DNA of 64,000 nt, taken from the NCBI GenBank assembly GCA_041395945.1, contig JAWKZN010000001.1, positions 1,364,001 to 1,428,000 on the forward strand, written 5' to 3'. Below the pieces are notes generated by a model, which was given only the letters and a program-made list of their open reading frames with translations, had not been told where the DNA came from and searched no databases. Source of the DNA: Pseudomonadales bacterium (GTDB lineage: Bacteria > Pseudomonadota > Gammaproteobacteria > Pseudomonadales > Azotimanducaceae). Below are positions 44,133-53,823 of the stretch, one piece after another; position 1 is the stretch's first letter; every line of letters starts with the position of its first letter. The position numbers were made by a program, and so were the translations under genes.

Positions 44133-45272
44133 CTAGAGCGAAGCCGCAAGAGCCTTGATGAAAGCCGCCCGGTGTTCGCGTAGCACCGGAGTGCCTGCCG
44201 AGGGCCAGGCACTGTGCAGAGCTATGACGATTCTGCGGGAAGGATCGATCCAGATCATCTGCCCGAACACGCCAAGTGCTGCATAGACACCGTCACCGAG
44301 CAGCCACCAGTAATACCCGTAACCATCATAACCCTTGGAGGGTGCGGTCGAGTCCGCCATCCAGTTTTCGGGCAGCACCCGCTCGCCATCCTGCAGCACA
44401 CCACCGCGCATGGCGAACAGGCCGATGCGGACATAGTCGCGCAATGTGGCATTGATGCAGCATCCGCCGAATTCGACCCCACCCGGACCTTCGAGCAGCC
44501 AGCTGGCGTCTGATTCCATCCCATAGGGTTGCCAGATCTTCGTCTGCAGATAGGTGGAGAGATTGTTGCCGATCGCCGCCCGCAGCAGCGCGCCGGCTAT
44601 GTTGGTTTCACCCGTGTTGTAGTTGAATTTCTTTCCCGGCACGGCTTCAACCGGGAGATTTCGCATATAGCTGAACAGAGGCAGTGTCCCGCCGGGTGCC
44701 TGGGCAACGTCAGACTGCGGGTCCGCATAGTCCTCATTCCAGGCAACCCCTGATGACATCTGCAGGATATTGCGTACGGTCACCTTGTCATAGCCACCCC
44801 CTTTCAGCTGTGGCAGATAGTCGACAATGCGGTCATCAACACCCCCGAAATAGCCATCCCTGATGGCGGCACCGATCAGCATGCTCACTACGGACTTGGC
44901 AATGGAAAATGAGATCCAGCGACTGTCCGCATCATTACCCAGACTGTAGCGCTCGAGCAGCACCCGATCGTCTTTCACCACGATCAGTCCTGCGGCCCGC
45001 ATCTCGCGGATATAGTCCTCCAGGCCGAGTTTCCGGCCATCATATCTGTAGGAGAAACCGGAAAAATCCCTGGGATCCGGCAGCAGCGGATAAGGCCGGG
45101 TGGACGCGGTGACCGGCCGGGTCGAAAACAGCTTGTCGATTGCCCGATAGCCGGTGATCTGCTGCTGGGGAGTCCAGAACAGTATGCTCTCACCGCTGAC
45201 CTCCTCGGCGCCCGCTGCTTGCGACAGCAGCAGCAAAGAAAGCAGCCATGCAGAAACGAGGGAATACTTCAT
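44133..45272 (-). CDS. class C beta-lactamase-family serine hydrolase, exported
   Basis: 379 residues with a signal peptide (SAWLLSLLLLSQAAGA). The nucleophile motif S-x-x-K is SIAKS in the first third and the Y-x-N motif is YNTG in FNYNTGETNI. The family covers esterases, D-aminopeptidases and hydrolases of short esters; a true lactamase role is not implied. An AAGGAGCC site precedes the ATG. The NIPSNAP gene follows upstream on the same strand. Confidence 0.9.
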   Translation of the reverse strand: MKYSLVSAWLLSLLLLSQAAGAEEVSGESILFWTPQQQITGYRAIDKLFSTRPVTASTRPYPLLPDPRDFSGFSYRYDGRKLGLEDYIREMRAAGLIVVKDDRVLLERYSLGNDADSRWISFSIAKSVVSMLIGAAIRDGYFGGVDDRIVDYLPQLKGGGYDKVTVRNILQMSSGVAWNEDYADPQSDVAQAPGGTLPLFSYMRNLPVEAVPGKKFNYNTGETNIAGALLRAAIGNNLSTYLQTKIWQPYGMESDASWLLEGPGGVEFGGCCINATLRDYVRIGLFAMRGGVLQDGERVLPENWMADSTAPSKGYDGYGYYWWLLGDGVYAALGVFGQMIWIDPSRRIVIALHSAWPSAGTPVLREHRAAFIKALAASL

Positions 45273-45318
45273 GACAATCGGCTCCTTGAAGTGTCGCTAT
45301 GCAGCGACTGCAGCGACA

Positions 45319-45750
45319 TCAGTGTATGGGGGAATAGTCAGTGGCATCGAGAAACTCGCTGACGATCCCACCTTCGACCAGGATCTGTCCGTCCCGCTGG
45401 GAATCGGCGGCCACCTTCTGCCACTCGGGATCGGTCACGAAAGCCTTCCAGGATGCTGCCGCCGCTTCGAGGCTGTCGTGGGCGATGAGGTACACCAGGG
45501 TGTTCGGCTTATCCTTCGGTGTCCAGTAGCCGATATTGCGCATCCCGTGCTTTTCGAACAGGGACATGGTGTGATCGCGGAACCGGGCATGCAGCGCGGG
45601 CAGCCTGCCTTCCCGGGTGGTGTAGGTGCGCAGCTCGAAAACCGCATCATCAGTCTGAGCGACTGACGGTGGTGCGAAACTGGTCAGTGCCAGTGTGATG
45701 GCGAATGCACAGAGCACCGCGTGGAAATGTCCGCTTTGCAGTAACTTCAT
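45319..45750 (-). CDS. NIPSNAP family protein, exported
   Basis: 143 residues with a signal peptide ending near SVAQ, then the NIPSNAP ferredoxin-like fold: FELRTYTTREGRLPALHARFRDH, HGMRNIGYWTPKD, LVYLIAHDSLEAAAASWKAF and DPEWQKV. The molecular role of the family is unsettled. It is followed by the serine hydrolase gene with a 46-base gap, probably co-transcribed. A GGGGAG site precedes the ATG. Confidence 0.9.
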   Translation of the reverse strand: MKLLQSGHFHAVLCAFAITLALTSFAPPSVAQTDDAVFELRTYTTREGRLPALHARFRDHTMSLFEKHGMRNIGYWTPKDKPNTLVYLIAHDSLEAAAASWKAFVTDPEWQKVAADSQRDGQILVEGGIVSEFLDATDYSPIH

Positions 45751-45936
45751 GGTCGTCTCCCCTGATTTTTTGAAAGCGCAGTGTAGGACATTTCACACCC
45801 GCGGAAACCTCATGGCTTCCGCGCACGCTGTTGCCCGTGCCGATGCTGCGTGCTCCCGTTCGCGGTTTGACCAGGCCCGCCAGCTTAGGTGACACTTTCG
45901 GATCTGCGCAATGGTATCTGCCAGGGGGGGTGATAC

Positions 45937-47130
45937 ATGCTTACAGACGGTATAGAACTCAGGTCCGGGCGAACCCTCCTGGTCGCCACCCGCAAGGGAC
46001 TGTTTTTCCTTCAGGCTTCCGCCGATCGGCGCACCTGGACACTGGCCGAACCGGTCTTCCTGGGCCATATCATCAATCACGCGGTACTCGATCCGAGAGA
46101 CGGGTCTACCCTGCTCGCCGCCGCCCGTACCGGGCACCTCGGCCCCACGATCTTCCGCTCCGTCGACGCAGGCAGGCACTGGCAGGAGGCCGTTCGACCA
46201 CCAGCCTTCGACAAAGCCGGACCAGGCCAGAAAAAGCGATCTGTCAGTCATACCTTCTGGCTCTCGCCCGGTCATGCATCCCAGCCCGGAGTCTGGTACG
46301 CGGGCACGTCTCCCCAGGCGCTGTGGATTACCCGGGATGCCGGGTCCACCTGGGAGAGTGTGCGGGGGTTCAACGATCATCCCGACTATGAAACCCGCAC
46401 CGAGGACCCTCAGGCGGGTACCCCGGATGGTCCGGTGCTGCATTCGATCAGCATCGATCCACGGGATCCCAGGCACCTTTACTTCGGTCTCTCGGGCGGC
46501 GGTGTCTACGAAAGCGAAGACGGCGGGGAATCCTGGGCGGCGTTGAACCAGGGCATGTCCACGGCAAGCGGTGATCCGAGTCCGGATGCCCTGATGGAAA
46601 CCGCACCCGATGACCTGAGCTGGAAAGAGGTTGGACCACAGCACGACCCGCACTGCGTCCGGGTACATCCCGCCAACCCCGACGTGCTCTATCAGCAGAA
46701 TCACTGCGGCATCTATCGGCTCGAACGTCCTGCCCGGCGCTGGGAACGCATCGGCAGAAACATGCCTGAGGACGTGGGCGATATCGGATTCGTGATGGGT
46801 CTGCATCCCCGGGACCCGGATACCTGCTGGGTGTTCCCCATGGATGGGACCAGTGTGTGGCCCCGCACCAGTCCGGACGGGCGACCGGCCCTGTACCGGA
46901 CCCGGGATGCGGGTGCCAGCTGGCAGCGCCAGGACAACGGCCTTCCGGAACGCGGCTGGCATACCGTGAAACGCCAGGCCCTGAGCGTCGACGACGGGAC
47001 ACCCGCCGGTGTCTTTTTCGGCACCACCAGTGGTGAAGTCTGGGGCAGCACAGACGAAGGCGACAGCTGGCGATCCCTCGCCGCGCATCTGCCGGAAATT
47101 TATGCGGTGGAAGCTGCCAGCATCCGATGA
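45937..47130 (+). CDS. BNR/sialidase-like beta-propeller protein
   Basis: 397 residues made of BNR/Asp-box repeats: RSVDAGRHWQEA, TRDAGSTWES, SEDGGESWAA, TRDAGASWQRQ and STDEGDSWRSL, giving a six-bladed propeller. No sialidase catalytic arginine triad is evident. Its stop overlaps the start of a MoaD/ThiS-like gene by 4 bases, a gene pair seen in other bacteria but without known function. No signal peptide, so cytoplasmic. The ATG follows a run of seven G. Confidence 0.85.
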   Translation: MLTDGIELRSGRTLLVATRKGLFFLQASADRRTWTLAEPVFLGHIINHAVLDPRDGSTLLAAARTGHLGPTIFRSVDAGRHWQEAVRPPAFDKAGPGQKKRSVSHTFWLSPGHASQPGVWYAGTSPQALWITRDAGSTWESVRGFNDHPDYETRTEDPQAGTPDGPVLHSISIDPRDPRHLYFGLSGGGVYESEDGGESWAALNQGMSTASGDPSPDALMETAPDDLSWKEVGPQHDPHCVRVHPANPDVLYQQNHCGIYRLERPARRWERIGRNMPEDVGDIGFVMGLHPRDPDTCWVFPMDGTSVWPRTSPDGRPALYRTRDAGASWQRQDNGLPERGWHTVKRQALSVDDGTPAGVFFGTTSGEVWGSTDEGDSWRSLAAHLPEIYAVEAASIR

Positions 47131-47387
47131 GAGTGCTCATTCCCCAACCCCTGCGCTCCTACACCGGCGAACGCGATCGGGTAGACGCAGAAGGGGACAC
47201 ACTGAAAGCGTTGCTCCAGGATCTCGACCGGCGCTTCCCTGGTATCCGCTTCCGCATGATCGACGAGCAGGACGACATGCGGCCTCACATCATTTTTTTT
47301 GTTGGCGGTATGCGCACCCGTGATCTCGACGCCAGCCTCGCGGACTGTTCCGAGGTTGTGATCCTGCACGCGCTCTCCGGCGGCTGA
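47127..47387 (+). CDS. MoaD/ThiS-like ubiquitin-fold protein
   Basis: 86 residues, beta-grasp fold, ending in LHALSGG: the C-terminal Gly-Gly is the site that is adenylated and thiolated (or conjugated) in MoaD and ThiS. RSYTGERDRVDAEGDTLKALLQDLDRRFPGIR matches the family opening. There are no moaE, thiG or mec genes nearby, so it is not the housekeeping MoaD or ThiS. It is translationally coupled to the beta-propeller gene, which makes that protein its likely partner. Confidence 0.88.
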   Translation: MRVLIPQPLRSYTGERDRVDAEGDTLKALLQDLDRRFPGIRFRMIDEQDDMRPHIIFFVGGMRTRDLDASLADCSEVVILHALSGG

Positions 47388-47393
47388 AGCCTC

Positions 47394-47837
47394 TCATTCC
47401 GCACGTCGCACTCCGACATCCGGCATGCCTTCGAGCTGCATCACGTATCGCCAGCGGCGCTTGTTCACAGTTACCGTCTGCCCCGCCTCAATCGGTTGGC
47501 GACCGACTTCCACCTCGATCCAGGTCTGTCCGTTCTCCAGCACGACGACCCGGTGGCCCCGTGCTGTCCTGGCAACCTTCGAAATGCGGCTGGAAATGGA
47601 CGCAGGCTCGGATAACTGAGCAGCAACCGGGCCGGGGAACGCGGTGCCAGCCGTGGACGCTGGGGACGCGTTGTTCCCGGGAATCCCCTGATCCTGCAGG
47701 TCAGGCGCAGGTGGAGTATCGCGAACCCGCTCCGCCAGCCGGTCATAGCAGGCGAGCCGCAGCTCCGGATCGGATTGATCGAGACACTCCAGCAGGCCCT
47801 GTCCCGGGTCTGACGCCAGCGCCGGGAGAGAGAGCAC
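47394..47837 (-). CDS. hypothetical exported protein
   Basis: 147 residues from GTG, possibly longer. LLECLDQSDPELRLACYDRLAERV is a short motif common at the N terminus of small periplasmic proteins of unknown role; residues 80-147 form a small beta domain (RVVVLENGQTWIEVE). The true start is unclear: the frame is open upstream through a terminator hairpin, and FILLLSLVLSLPALA before this start would make a better signal peptide but offers no ATG/GTG/TTG. A CTG start is possible. Confidence 0.55.
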   Translation of the reverse strand: MLSLPALASDPGQGLLECLDQSDPELRLACYDRLAERVRDTPPAPDLQDQGIPGNNASPASTAGTAFPGPVAAQLSEPASISSRISKVARTARGHRVVVLENGQTWIEVEVGRQPIEAGQTVTVNKRRWRYVMQLEGMPDVGVRRAE

Positions 47838-47855
47838 CAGGGATAACAGCAGGAT

Positions 47856-47886
47856 AAACCCCGATCGACTCTGTCGATCGGGGTTT
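47856..47886 (-). terminator. strong hairpin downstream of the TonB-receptor gene
   Basis: Perfect 13-base inverted repeat AAACCCCGATCGA / TCGATCGGGGTTT with a 5-base loop, so it ends in T's on either strand. It lies about 60 bases after the TonB-receptor stop and is best read as its intrinsic terminator. Confidence 0.8.
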
Positions 47887-47901
47887 CCGGTCGTCTCACC
47901 C

Positions 47902-47946
47902 GAGGCGGTCGCCGCGAATGAGGCGGTCGCCGCAAATGAGGCGGTC
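47902..47946. repeat. 18-bp tandem repeat at the TonB-receptor 3' end
   Basis: Two copies of GAGGCGGTCGCCGC(G/A)AAT, differing at one base, and a 9-base third copy that runs into the stop codon of the receptor. It sits between the stop and the terminator hairpin. Confidence 0.75.
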
Positions 47947-50900
47947 AGAGATCCTGGGTGACTCTGAAGTACCAGGTCGCACCACGGATGTCATAGAGAT
48001 AGGTTTCGATACCGCCCAGATTGAAAATCGGGTCGGGGAACTCGTTGAAAATGTTTCTTCCACCGACTTCGACCATCGTCGCGCGATCACCGCCGGTCAG
48101 GTTGTCGAAGGTGTAGGAGTACTGAATGTCGGTGTACAGCATGTCATCCATCACATCCGTACCGTTGATGGCAATCTGAGCGCCCTGCAGTGCCGCCGAG
48201 TTGAAGTCGATATCGACCTCGTCGGTCCAGCGCAATCGCACCAGGGCGGAGTGATTGCCGAGGAACCAGTTCAGGGTTCCGGTTGCGCGCCACTCAGGAA
48301 TCGGCGGCACTTCGGCAACACTTTCATTCTGCCTGCCAACACCATCACCCGGCGGAATGCCGAAGCCCAGATCGTAGCTGTATTCATCCACCAGGGTGGC
48401 CGCCAGATTCAGACCGAAGGTACCGAAGCTGTCTGTGGACAGGGTGTAGGTACCATAGAAATCAAACGCCTTGTGTTTCATCTGCTGGGCATTCACCAGC
48501 GAGGTTGTCACCCGCGTAACCACACCGGTGGAGTCCCGCTGAATGGCCGGGTCGGATCCGCCACCCGGCGCCGTCCAGGCTGCGATATCAGCCAGGTCGC
48601 CCGGGGTGTTGCCCGCAGCGAGGTAGTTCGCGAAGTCACGGCTCAAAAGCTGATTCATCGTGGTCTGGGCGATACGATCCTTGAAATCAAAGGAGACGTA
48701 ATCGACACCTAAGGTCAGATCCCCTTCCAGCAGACTCAGCGAGAAGCCGAGACTCCAGATGTCGGCAGTTTCGGGATCGAGCTCGTCATTACCGGCAACA
48801 CAGGCGACCCGGAAGGATTGCGACAGATCCCCGGTCAGCGGGTCGGATGCGGTTTCGAGCCCGCAGTCTTCGGGTTCATAGAGATCCTCGAGGGTCGGAG
48901 CGATGAAGGCAGAACTCCAGGAACCGCGCACAGACAGCCACTGAGTCGGCTGCCACAACCCGGCGATTTTCGGATTGAAGTCATTGCCGATGCCGCCGCT
49001 GTAATCCTCGTAACGGCCGGCAAGCTGTACTTCACCATAGCCGAAGGTGTCACTCCGGAAGAGCGGCGCGACCACTTCGAAGAATGCCGCGTTCACTTTC
49101 TGGCTGGCGGTGTAGTCGAATCCGCAGCCGCCTTCATGCCAGTCGCACTGGTTCTGCGGGGCGTTCAGATCGACGTCCCAGCGGGTTTTGCGGTACTGCA
49201 GGCCGACGGCGGCACCAACGGTGCCTGCGTCCCACTCGAACAGATCTCCTGTGGCGATGAGCGACCACTCCTGGTAGATACTTTCCAGCACGTCGTTTGC
49301 AGTGACGTCGATCGCGTCCATGACGCTCTGGGTATTTGGGAAGGTCGGTGTCCCCTGGGTGCAGACCCGATTCACACAGTTCAGCTCCTGGGTGGAAAAG
49401 GGATTCCAGTAGCTGGTCGTGGTGTCGATGGGCGAAGCTTTCAGCTGACCCTGCAGTCCCTGCACGAGAGCCGCCTGGCTGGTGTTCTTCTGCCTGAAGG
49501 TTCGCTCAATTCGATCATAGATCCCGCCAAACGCCACCTCCCAGGATGAGTCCGGGATCACGTAAGTCAGCGTGTCCGTTATGCGGAAGTCCTGCTCATC
49601 GAAGGTTGCGTTGCCTGTGTTGGAGCCGTCGGCATTCAAGGCCGTCGGTTTGGTGCCGAGCTTGCCGTAGATTCGCAGTGCGACCACATCCACGTCTTCG
49701 TTGAAGGGCACACCGCCACCTGCATTGGAAAATGGATCAGCGTTGAGAATCACGTCATTGATCCCGTCGCCATTCACGTCCATGGCACCACGGTCCGGAA
49801 TACCATCTGCATTGGCATCCAGTGCAAAGAGCGGCTCCGGCCCATTGCCGCGATTTGCCATGGCGCGGAACGGATTACCTGGATGATCACCGAGCACGAT
49901 CGGGAACTCCTCGGTGCGACCACCGGGATTCTGCGGCGATCCTCGGCTTTCGGTCTTCAGCCGCGTGTAGTACATGTCCAGCTCATTGCTCAGGCTGTCA
50001 TTGAAGGCGTGGGAAAAATTCGTCCACACCGCCGTCTGCTTCACGGGATTCATGTAATTCCAGAACTCGCCGAAGTGCAGGCGGCAGTTTGTGGCCGTGC
50101 GATCCCCACTGCGCCAGTTATCTTTTACGCCAACATCTCTGCCGCCGGTACCGTCATAAGCACCGCAGCCGGGATCCGGCATACGCGCCACGCTGAAAGC
50201 CGGGTGTTGTCGGGCTGGCATCCGTGATCGCACCGGTTGCATCCCGGACAGGTACCAGCCAGTCGCCGGGATTGCCGGTACCGGAACGCTCGAAGCCTTC
50301 CCGCAGAAATTTGGGCCGTTCGGTCTGCTCAAGCTGGCCCCGGTCCCGATAGGAGGCAGCAAAAGTGAAGTGTCCGGAATCGGTTTGAGTACCGAACATC
50401 CCTTCGAACTGGACCTCGTCGAAATCACCGTCCTTATCCTGGGTATAGAAGGCCGAGAACTTGGTGCCATCGAAGTCCTTCTTGGTGATGATGTTCACCA
50501 CCCCGGCCACCGCGTCGGTGCCGTACAGCGCGGAGGCTCCGTCCTTCAGCACATCGATCCGCTCGATGGCGATCTGCGGGATCGCATTGTTCAGGTTTCC
50601 GGCGGATGAGGCATTGGGTGCATAGTTCATACGCTTGCCATCGATCAGATTCAGGGTAGCCCTGGCACCCAGGCCGCGCAGGTTGGCCGTGGTGGTGGTA
50701 CCCCCCTGCCCTCGTGCAGCGTAGGTGTTGGTCTGAAAATCACTGCCGTAATTGAAAGTCTGATCCGCCATCAGCTCACCCAGATTCGGAGTAGCGTTGT
50801 TGGTGATGTCAGTGCTGTCGATTACCGTGAGTGGTGATGATGAATCGAAGCTGTCACGCTTGATGTAAGATCCGGTTACGATGACTTCTTCGATGGTTTC

Positions 50901-50978
50901 CTGTGCGAAGACCGGGCCCGTGAAGCCCACACACAGGAGTAGTACCCACGCCCCATATCGAGCCGCCCGTGCTCCCAT
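47945..50978 (-). pseudogene. TonB-dependent receptor, interrupted by a one-base frameshift
   Basis: Outer-membrane beta-barrel transporter for siderophores, cobalamin, glycans or other ligands. The N-terminal part (signal peptide ending PVFAQ, the TonB box region ETIEEVIVTGSYIKR, plug domain with ANLRGLGARATLNLIDGKR and DGASALYGTDAVAGVVNIITKK) is in one frame up to about 50195; the barrel, ending in a final aromatic-rich strand (GATWYFRVTQDL), is in the next frame. The span is 3034 bases, one over a multiple of three, and the shift falls at a run of three A (TTT on the coding strand). Removing one base restores about 1010 residues. Confidence 0.85.
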
Positions 50979-51154
50979 AGCTTTTTCCCCTTGTCGTGAC
51001 GATCCGCTCCCTACACGGACCGACTTGCAGAGTCCCTCCAAAACAATGCGTTGTCAAGAACCTGAGAACAGGAGAATACCCGAGCAGATCGCTCAGGAAT
51101 AACAGGTGCGCGCAACCACAACCCGGCGTGACAAGGGGCCAGACACCGGCCCGA

Positions 51155-52018
51155 TCATTCAGCCGGAAGCAGTCTCACCACTCCGTCCAGATGAACGTCC
51201 TGCTGAGGGAACGCGATCACGATTCCGGCCTCTGCGAACAGCTCATCTATCCGAAATCGGATGTCGCTGCGTGTACGGCGCAGTTCCTTCTCACCGATCG
51301 ACTCCATCCAGAAGAGCAGATCGAAGATCAGGGCGCTGTCGCCGAAATCCTCGAAAAACACGGAAGGCCCAGGCTCTTCGAGCACATCCGGATGTTCGGT
51401 TGCCGCCCGGGTGATCAGTTCAGCCACCCGCTTAGCCGGAGAGCCGTAGGCGACTCCCACACGGACAACCGAACGGGTCAGGCGATCCACCAGGGTCCAG
51501 TTCACTACCGTATTTTCGAGCAGGAAACTGTTCGGTACCAGAAGATGCACACCATCCACCCGGCGGATGCGGGTAGAACGGGTGTTGATCGCTTCAACCG
51601 TGCCTCGGGTATCAGCGACTTCGAGGAAGTCGCCGATCCGGATCGGCCGTTCCCACATCAGGATCCAGCCGCTGATGAAATTATTGAGGATATTCTGGGC
51701 ACCAAAACCCACACCGATGGCAACAGCGCCGGATACAAACGCGAACGCGGTGATCGGTACATTGAGCAGATCGAGGGTGGTGACGACCAGCACGGCAATC
51801 GCGACGACCAGAAAAACCCGACGCATCAGATGGATCAGATCCGCATTGACTCCGCGAGCCGTGAGCTTTCTGCTCAGCCAGCGTTCCGACCAGCGGATTG
51901 TCATGAAGCCGACGAGCACCAGCAGTGGCACGACGAGGATCTGAAACACGGTGACAGAACGATCCCCGAAGGTGAATACCACGGTATTCAGTATTTCCAG
52001 TATCTCGGTAAGCCCCAT
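51155..52018 (-). CDS. MscS-family mechanosensitive channel
   Basis: 287 residues with membrane helices at about 25-45, 62-80 and 85-105; the pore helix is GAVAIGVGFGAQNILNNFISGWIL, close to E. coli MscS TM3, followed by the beta domain (RIGDFLEVADTRGTVEAINTRSTRIRRVDG, VPNSFLLEN). Releases solutes on hypo-osmotic shock. The start was placed at the second ATG, which has GGGAGGGG upstream. It is divergent from the DUF21 gene. Confidence 0.93.
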   Translation of the reverse strand: MGLTEILEILNTVVFTFGDRSVTVFQILVVPLLVLVGFMTIRWSERWLSRKLTARGVNADLIHLMRRVFLVVAIAVLVVTTLDLLNVPITAFAFVSGAVAIGVGFGAQNILNNFISGWILMWERPIRIGDFLEVADTRGTVEAINTRSTRIRRVDGVHLLVPNSFLLENTVVNWTLVDRLTRSVVRVGVAYGSPAKRVAELITRAATEHPDVLEEPGPSVFFEDFGDSALIFDLLFWMESIGEKELRRTRSDIRFRIDELFAEAGIVIAFPQQDVHLDGVVRLLPAE

Positions 52019-52164
52019 TACCCCTCCCAGTTGCATGCCCGTACTGCCCGGTAAGCCGACTCCGTCAGCGGCCCCGAGGTCACACCGTCAATTGTGCCCG
52101 AGAAGGGACACTTTGATTTCCAGTATCTCAGGATATCTCCGCCCCGCGGGAGGATTCAGCTATC

Positions 52165-53199
52165 ATGCGCGCCCCCGGTCAGCCGCACCTCGATTCTGCC
52201 ATGGACAACACCCACATCTGGCTCGGCATCCTGTTCTGCATCAGCCAATCCGCCATGTTTTCAGGATTGAACCTGGCCTTTTTCGGTCTTTCCCGACTGC
52301 AGCTCGAAGCGGAAGCCGAGTCCAGCCCCCGCGCCCGACGGGTTCTGGAGATGCGCAGGGACTCGAATTTTCTGCTCACCACCATTCTCTGGGGCAATGT
52401 CAGCATCAACGTGCTGCTGACGCTGCTTTCGAATTCGGTGCTGGCCGGAGTCTCTGCCTTTCTGTTTTCAACAGTGCTCATCACTTTCTTCGGCGAGATC
52501 ACCCCCCAGGCCTATTTTTCCCGGCATTCCCTGCGCATGGCTTCCGCGCTGGCACCGATACTGCGGCTGTACCAGTTCATTCTCTATCCGGTGGCCAAGC
52601 CCTCGGCAATCGCCCTCGATGCCTGGCTGGGAAAGGAAGCGCCGGAATTCTTCCGCGAGCACGTGATCAAGGACATCCTGGTCAAGCACGTGGAGGACCT
52701 CAGCAGCGACGTCAGCTCAATTGAAGGTATCGGTGCCCTCAACTTTCTGGAAATCGATGACCTGAGTGCGATCGAAGAAGGCGAGTTCATCGATCCATCG
52801 AGCATCGTGACCATGGCGACCGACATCGATCTGCCGAGGTTCCCGGAGTATCGGCGCGACATAGAGGATCCATTTCTCCACCAGATCAATGCATCGGGAA
52901 AGAAGTGGGTGGTGCTCACCAATGAATCAGGTGCGCCGCTGCTGCTTCTGGATGCCGACGGATTCCTGCGCGCAGTGCTTTTTCAGAATGATCCCGTGTC
53001 GCCCTACGACTTCTGCCATCGCCCTATCGTGATCACAGACGAACACACACCGCTGGGAGAAGTGATCTACGACATCCGCAGGAAGAAGACCCTGCACAAG
53101 GGAGTGATCGAGAACGATGTGGTGCTGATCTGGGGCGACAGGCCGCGCATCATTACCGGTGCCGATCTCTTCGACCGGCTTCTGCACGGTATCCACTGA
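52165..53199 (+). CDS. DUF21/CNNM-like membrane protein
   Basis: 344 residues. An N-terminal CNNM/DUF21 domain with three or four helices (IWLGILFCISQSAMFSGLNLAFFGL, LTTILWGNVSINVLLTLLSN, FFGEITPQAYFS) and a cytoplasmic C-terminal part at the CBS position (VLTNESGAPLLLLDADGFLRAVL) that is divergent. Homologues (CorC/YtfL) are linked to Mg/Co efflux or membrane-metal homeostasis. Start uncertain: the GGGAGG is 11 bases from this ATG; an ATG 12 codons downstream is the alternative. Its stop abuts the carbonic-anhydrase stop. Confidence 0.85.
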   Translation: MRAPGQPHLDSAMDNTHIWLGILFCISQSAMFSGLNLAFFGLSRLQLEAEAESSPRARRVLEMRRDSNFLLTTILWGNVSINVLLTLLSNSVLAGVSAFLFSTVLITFFGEITPQAYFSRHSLRMASALAPILRLYQFILYPVAKPSAIALDAWLGKEAPEFFREHVIKDILVKHVEDLSSDVSSIEGIGALNFLEIDDLSAIEEGEFIDPSSIVTMATDIDLPRFPEYRRDIEDPFLHQINASGKKWVVLTNESGAPLLLLDADGFLRAVLFQNDPVSPYDFCHRPIVITDEHTPLGEVIYDIRRKKTLHKGVIENDVVLIWGDRPRIITGADLFDRLLHGIH

Positions 53200-53814
53200 T
53201 CAGGTCTGATTGAACTCCGCAAGTGAGCCGATCTGCATGCCGAGATCTCTCAATAGGCCATCATGGAGACCGTAGACGATCCCATGCAGGGCCAGCTCCT
53301 GGCCGCGTGCCCAGGCCTGCTTGACGATCGTCGTCTTAGCCACATTGCGCACCTGCTCGATCACATTGAGTTCGCAGAGCCGATCCTCCCGTCTGGTCTG
53401 ATCAGTAAGCCCGACAAGTTCATCGGCGTACTTTTCGCCAATATCCCGGATATGCAGCAGCCAGTTGTCAATGAGACCGTGGCTGCTGTCCTCGAGTGCG
53501 GCACGCACCCCGCCACATCCGTAATGCCCGCACACAATCACGTGTTTCACACCGAGTACGTCCACTGCAAACTGCAGGACCGAAAGGCAGTTGAGGTCCG
53601 TGTGGACCACCACATTCGCGATATTGCGATGCACGAACACTTCGCCGGGTGCCAGTCCCACAATCTGGTTTGCCGGTACCCGGCTGTCCGAACAGCCGAT
53701 CCAGAGAAACTCCGGCGATTGCTGGCCGACCAGTCGCTTGAAAAAATCCGGGTCATCGGCAACCCGCCCGGCCGCCCAGGTGAGATTGTTGTCGAGCAGT
53801 CGCTGCAGTGACAT
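53200..53814 (-). CDS. can: beta-carbonic anhydrase
   Basis: Interconverts CO2 and bicarbonate. 204 residues; zinc ligands Cys41 (in GCSDSRVP), His97 and Cys100 (CGHYGCGG), with Asp43 and Arg45 as the active-site dyad. Length and motifs match E. coli Can/CynT. It converges on the DUF21 gene with no gap and is followed upstream by corA 9 bases away on the same strand. Confidence 0.95.
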   Translation of the reverse strand: MSLQRLLDNNLTWAAGRVADDPDFFKRLVGQQSPEFLWIGCSDSRVPANQIVGLAPGEVFVHRNIANVVVHTDLNCLSVLQFAVDVLGVKHVIVCGHYGCGGVRAALEDSSHGLIDNWLLHIRDIGEKYADELVGLTDQTRREDRLCELNVIEQVRNVAKTTIVKQAWARGQELALHGIVYGLHDGLLRDLGMQIGSLAEFNQT

Positions 53815-53823
53815 CTGGCTACC

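Noticed and set aside
44133..45272. Antibiotic-resistance beta-lactamase
   Set aside because: S-x-x-K and Y-x-N motifs fit the wide class C hydrolase family; neighbours and sequence give no support for lactam hydrolysis.
47902..47946. Possible CRISPR or attachment site
   Set aside because: Units are directly adjacent without spacers and end within a stop codon, so simple tandem duplication is a better explanation.
51029..51057. TTGACA on the minus strand upstream of the TonB receptor
   Set aside because: The -35 match is perfect but the -10 at the right distance reads GACTCT, too poor to call a promoter.
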